From: JACPTG01 sp964504135
GTDB lineage: Archaea > Nanobdellota > Nanobdellia > Woesearchaeales > UBA10216
DNA length: 12,534 nt
Direction of reading: 5' to 3'
Assembly: GCA_964504135.1 (NCBI GenBank)
Contig: CAZDCW010000038.1
Span: 1-12,534 of the forward strand
The notes beneath the pieces were generated by a model. The model did no database searches. It had not been told where the DNA came from and worked only from the letters and a program-made list of their open reading frames with translations. A program made the translations under genes and the position numbers. Positions 9,698-12,534 of this stretch are shown here, in pieces; the first letter of the stretch is position 1; each line of letters starts with the position of its first letter.

Positions 9698-12094
9698 ATG
9701 CGAAGGTCACGGAAGCGCGAGATTTTCCTTGCAGGGCTGTTTGTTGTTGTTGCTTTGTCGACCCTCATCCTGGCAGTATTGTTGAACGTTATCGGCACTG
9801 CTGAAATTTCTGCAATGGTTAGCCCTTCCCAGGCCAGTTACAGGGCGCATTATGGGGATGAGGTTAATGCCTCATTTGAATTGGTTGCGCTTCCAAAGAC
9901 ACTTTGCAGTGCCGAATGCAGTTACCGATTTGTTGACACCAGTGAAGGCCGTGTTTTGGATAACGGCACGGTCCTGCTGAAGCGCGGCGAGGCTTTTCCC
10001 AAGAATTATTCGCTTAGTCTTTCCAGGCGTGGCGAGGGCCAGTTTGTGTACAATTTCGAGGCAGCGTGCAGGAACATTGGGCGGTTTGGATGCTCTTCCT
10101 CTTATGGCCCGTTTGTGACATCCTCTTTTGTCACCCTTAATTATGACTACACTTCTGAGGAGCTTGAGCTTAAGGGAAAGCTTGGGCAGCCTCTGGCTTC
10201 TTACCTTGGGGATGTGAACAGGTTTTACTCTGGAGCCCAGGTTGCAGAAGCCAGGCTTGCCTTTGCAGAGGAGACTGCCAGGATTGATTCGCTGGCAAAG
10301 GGCAGGTCTGCTTTGAATGATAATATCCAGAAGCTTTTGATTGAAGCTGAGTCCTTCAGGACATTGTGGAGCCAGCAGGAATTCGCGTTGCTGGCTGATA
10401 AATTCAGAAACCGCACTATGCCTGACAAGGATTTGGTGTTAAGGCTTAATTCAGAACTAAATCTGCTGGTGGATGCTTATAACCAAAGCCTATTGCAGTA
10501 TGAGACCCTGCTTTCAGGGGAGCCAAACGCTTCTGATGATTTCGCGGTTGCTGTGGAGATTAACGACACTTTCCAGCAGGCAAGGCTGCTTGAAATTGCA
10601 AACCTTGTTAACCAGTCTGCTTACAGTTTGTTTATCAGGAACTACTCAGACATCAGCCAGGTTTTGGCTGAGCAGCAGCTTTTGATTTCTGACCTGGACG
10701 AAGCCCATGCTTATTCCCTTTCCTCTTTCTCGGATTACGCTGATTCCCAGGTTAATTTCTCAGGGGAGCAGGACCGCATTTGCAGGGTTAAGGGCTATTG
10801 CCCGGCTTATGGCCCCAGGTACTACCCCCCTGTCACCCGCACAAACATCAGCTCGCTGAGGAGTTATGCCTGCGCCGATGCAGAGGATCTGCAGAGCACA
10901 TTTTACTGGGGTCAGGTTGATTACTCAACAAGGGTTTTGGATTCAATGAATATTTCAAAAAATTATTCCGAGGCATATCCTTACCTTTATTCATACCTTG
11001 ACATGAGCGGCCTGCTTTCCCGGCCTGAATTCATTGCCTCGCTTCAGGAATTAGAATTCAATCTTTCACTCAACAAGTCCCTTTCACCCGACCCTGCATT
11101 GAGGCTTGCCTTTAACTTAAGCCCTTCTGTGGCTGAATTCAGGAAAAACCACTGTGATGGGCTTCCTGATGTCCCGGTTAATTTCGGCAGGCAAAATCTT
11201 TCATTCATTGACGTTCAGGCAGCCAATGTCAGCCTTCAGTATGTTAACTTCTCGCTGGACACTCCTTACCCTGTCTGCTGCGTGCTTGGAGAATGCAGGC
11301 CCTGCTGTGTTTTCTGCAGGAATGACAGCCAGACCTTCCCGGTTGTCTTCGTGCACGGCCGTTCATTCAATAGCAGGAACCAGCCTGAGTTTAGCGCCAG
11401 CGCCTTTGGGCCCATCCAGCGTGAGCTTCAGAAGGAGGGATTTGTCAACGCAGGAGTCCTTTATTATGAGTCCGGGAACGTCTCTGAAGGCGACTGGGGT
11501 TTGTCAGGAAAGCCTGTTCTCATAGCGGTCACTTACTATTATGATGTGGTTGGCTATGAGCCTGTAAGGCGGCCAAGCCAGGAAATAACAGCCCTTGCTG
11601 TTAGGCTGCGGGACCTTGTTGAGGTTGTTAAGAGGCGCACCGGCAGGGATAAGGTTGTTATCGTTGCCCATTCAATGGGCGGCCTGGTCTCAAGGAGTTA
11701 CATGAGTATTTTTGGCGATGGCTCTGTTGCAGCCCTGATTATGCTTGGCACACCAAACCAGGGCATCAATTCAACTGAAAGCCAGATTTGCGGGTTTTTT
11801 GGCGAGGAGAAGGAGTGCCGGGATATGGAAGCAGGCTCTTTTTTCATGAGAAAGCTTGCTGCCGGCCAGCCTCCGGGCATTCCTGTTTACAACATTGTGG
11901 GAACAGGCTGCAGGACAGTTGGCGAGGATGGGGATGGCGTGGTGAAGGCATCCAGCGCATACCTGCCTTTCGCGGATAATCTCTACGTTTCAGGGAACTG
12001 CTCAGGCGTGAGGATGTTCCATACAGGTATGCTTCACCCTGAAGAATATCCTGAAGTGGTTGAGCTTGTCAAGGACATCTTGAAGCAGCGCTAG
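9698..12094 (+). CDS. Membrane-anchored, sequon-rich extracellular alpha/beta hydrolase (lipase/esterase-like)
   Basis: The 798-residue protein starts MRRSRKREIF, a basic cytosolic tip, then a single membrane span (about 10-32), leaving the rest outside. Residues 35-520 are an unrecognised ectodomain: a beta-rich part to about 150, then a long helical, possibly coiled-coil part (180-350). Before the catalytic domain is a cysteine knot with six Cys in 14 residues (527-540, CCVLGECRPCCVFC). The C-terminal domain has the oxyanion H553-G554 (VVFVHGRSF), nucleophile S659 in AHSMGG, probable acid D746 in GDGVV, and H775 in FHTGML, like Bacillus lipase A-type and PGAP1-like enzymes. I count 23 N-x-S/T sequons. 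The stop codon overlaps the convergent PRC-barrel gene. The substrate is unknown; an ester or lipid is likely. Confidence 0.85.
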   Translation: MRRSRKREIFLAGLFVVVALSTLILAVLLNVIGTAEISAMVSPSQASYRAHYGDEVNASFELVALPKTLCSAECSYRFVDTSEGRVLDNGTVLLKRGEAFPKNYSLSLSRRGEGQFVYNFEAACRNIGRFGCSSSYGPFVTSSFVTLNYDYTSEELELKGKLGQPLASYLGDVNRFYSGAQVAEARLAFAEETARIDSLAKGRSALNDNIQKLLIEAESFRTLWSQQEFALLADKFRNRTMPDKDLVLRLNSELNLLVDAYNQSLLQYETLLSGEPNASDDFAVAVEINDTFQQARLLEIANLVNQSAYSLFIRNYSDISQVLAEQQLLISDLDEAHAYSLSSFSDYADSQVNFSGEQDRICRVKGYCPAYGPRYYPPVTRTNISSLRSYACADAEDLQSTFYWGQVDYSTRVLDSMNISKNYSEAYPYLYSYLDMSGLLSRPEFIASLQELEFNLSLNKSLSPDPALRLAFNLSPSVAEFRKNHCDGLPDVPVNFGRQNLSFIDVQAANVSLQYVNFSLDTPYPVCCVLGECRPCCVFCRNDSQTFPVVFVHGRSFNSRNQPEFSASAFGPIQRELQKEGFVNAGVLYYESGNVSEGDWGLSGKPVLIAVTYYYDVVGYEPVRRPSQEITALAVRLRDLVEVVKRRTGRDKVVIVAHSMGGLVSRSYMSIFGDGSVAALIMLGTPNQGINSTESQICGFFGEEKECRDMEAGSFFMRKLAAGQPPGIPVYNIVGTGCRTVGEDGDGVVKASSAYLPFADNLYVSGNCSGVRMFHTGMLHPEEYPEVVELVKDILKQR

Positions 12095-12366
12095 TCGCTC
12101 TCTGCTTCCTTGCTGTAGGTTGGCACTGCCATTTTGCTTATTATCATGACGTCGCCCACTGACTTTACGTGCTGGTGTGGCACTATTACGCCCTTTGCCC
12201 CTCCGCCGAGGATTTTGTTCAGGAAGCTCGTTCTTGTAGCCTTGACCCTCCAGCCGATTATCTTTGTCGGGGTTAATATTGCCTCCTCAACGTCTCCGAA
12301 GTACTCCCCTGAGTCGGTGAATACCTTCATGTCATAGGTTTCTATAAGCTTCTTTGTCTTGAGCAT
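12091..12366 (-). CDS. PRC-barrel domain protein
   Basis: This 91-residue protein has the PRC-barrel pattern: KVFTDSGEYFGDVEEAILTP (about residues 14-33) followed by TKIIGWRVKA, then an RTSFLNKILGGGAKGVIVPH segment and a closing VGDVMIISK strand. Small archaeal PRC-barrel proteins are common; family members bind RNA or other proteins (ribosome maturation RimM and photosynthetic reaction centre H subunits share the fold), and an archaeal subgroup is linked to cell division (CdpB-type), though I cannot assign this one. The ATG at 12366 has GGAGGGG 5 nt upstream and a TATA box at 12420-12427, giving a leader of about 30 nt, unlike the leaderless genes elsewhere here. It is convergent with the hydrolase. 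Confidence 0.88.
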   Translation of the reverse strand: MLKTKKLIETYDMKVFTDSGEYFGDVEEAILTPTKIIGWRVKATRTSFLNKILGGGAKGVIVPHQHVKSVGDVMIISKMAVPTYSKEAESD

Positions 12367-12371
12367 GTTTA

Positions 12372-12378
12372 CCCCTCC
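12372..12378 (-). promoter_or_regulatory. Shine-Dalgarno of the PRC-barrel gene
   Basis: The minus strand reads GGAGGGG, 5 nt before the ATG. It fixes the start codon. Confidence 0.6.
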
Positions 12379-12419
12379 ACTATTTCATAGTAAAAACACG
12401 CTTTTTGTCTGCAGCTTTT

Positions 12420-12427
12420 TATTTAAA
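12420..12427 (-). promoter_or_regulatory. TATA box of the PRC-barrel gene
   Basis: The minus strand reads TTTAAATA, about 57 nt upstream of the ATG, predicting transcription near 12397. Confidence 0.5.
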
Positions 12428-12487
12428 GTTTGTGATGGCCAGCAAAAACAGTAAATCAAATTATCACCACTTGTAAGTAGCGAAAGA

Positions 12488-12495
12488 TTTATATA
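12488..12495 (+). promoter_or_regulatory. Strong promoter for a gene beyond the right edge
   Basis: CGAAAGATTTATATACTAG (12481-12499) is a textbook archaeal BRE (CGAAA) plus TATA (TTTATATA). Transcription would start near 12515-12520 rightward. Only about 15-20 nt of the transcript are in the window and no start codon is visible. Confidence 0.6.
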
Positions 12496-12534
12496 CTAGC
12501 GTACAAACTGACACAAATTAGTTAACTTTATATT

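Noticed and set aside
1..12534. CRISPR array, rRNA or insertion sequence
   Set aside because: I saw no regularly spaced repeats with spacers, no rRNA-like conserved blocks, and no transposase or terminal inverted repeats flanking a gene. The 9381-9510 element is palindromic but has no coding part.

Overview
The window looks like a piece of an archaeal genome, most plausibly a draft or metagenome-assembled genome of a small-genome (DPANN-like) lineage. The evidence is the UBA tail of an archaeal NAC protein, an archaeal-style Lrp/AsnC regulator, a PRC-barrel protein, BRE/TATA promoters about 25 nt upstream of start codons (several genes appear leaderless), a tRNA gene with an apparent anticodon-loop intron, and tightly overlapping genes. 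I cannot name the phylum from sequence alone. Two runs of N (92 and 10 bases) are assembly gaps inside sufD and sufB. Both have lengths that break the reading frame artificially.

Layout. 1-548: the end of a NAC/UBA protein overlapping an unrecognised helical protein (+). 595-1074: an Lrp/AsnC regulator (-), divergent from a 23-codon ORF with a near-perfect Shine-Dalgarno (1218-1289, +). 1332-1763: an unrecognised 143-residue protein (+). 1880-8792: a seven-gene operon on the minus strand. In transcription order it encodes a Cys-rich helix-turn-helix regulator, SufB (carrying a full-length intein), SufD, SufS, a SufU-type scaffold, SufC and an FNR-type flavoprotein reductase. 8866-8979: a 37-residue Cys-rich zinc-ribbon microprotein (-). 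9091-9396: a doubtful ORF. 9381-9510: a ~130-bp element made of nested inverted repeats. 9522-9608: a tRNA-Gly(CCC)-like gene (-). 9698-12094: a large membrane-anchored, sequon-rich alpha/beta hydrolase (+). 12091-12366: a PRC-barrel protein (-). A strong promoter at 12488 drives something beyond the right edge.

How the genes work together. The suf operon is a self-contained Fe-S cluster assembly module: SufS takes sulfur from cysteine, SufU relays it, SufBCD builds the cluster, and the FNR-like protein could supply electrons. Genes overlap by 4-29 nt or are separated by 1 nt, so they should be one mRNA. The first gene encodes a DNA-binding protein with a C-x13-C-x2-C tail, and a perfect 14-bp palindrome sits on the predicted transcription start. 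This suggests an autoregulatory, possibly Fe-S-sensing switch. SufB activity additionally depends on splicing out an intein inserted immediately before a conserved active-site cysteine.

The items I consider most worth follow-up are the candidate regulator/operator pair, the intein position, the 23-aa ORF, the 9.4-kb inverted-repeat element beside the tRNA, and the hydrolase ectodomain.
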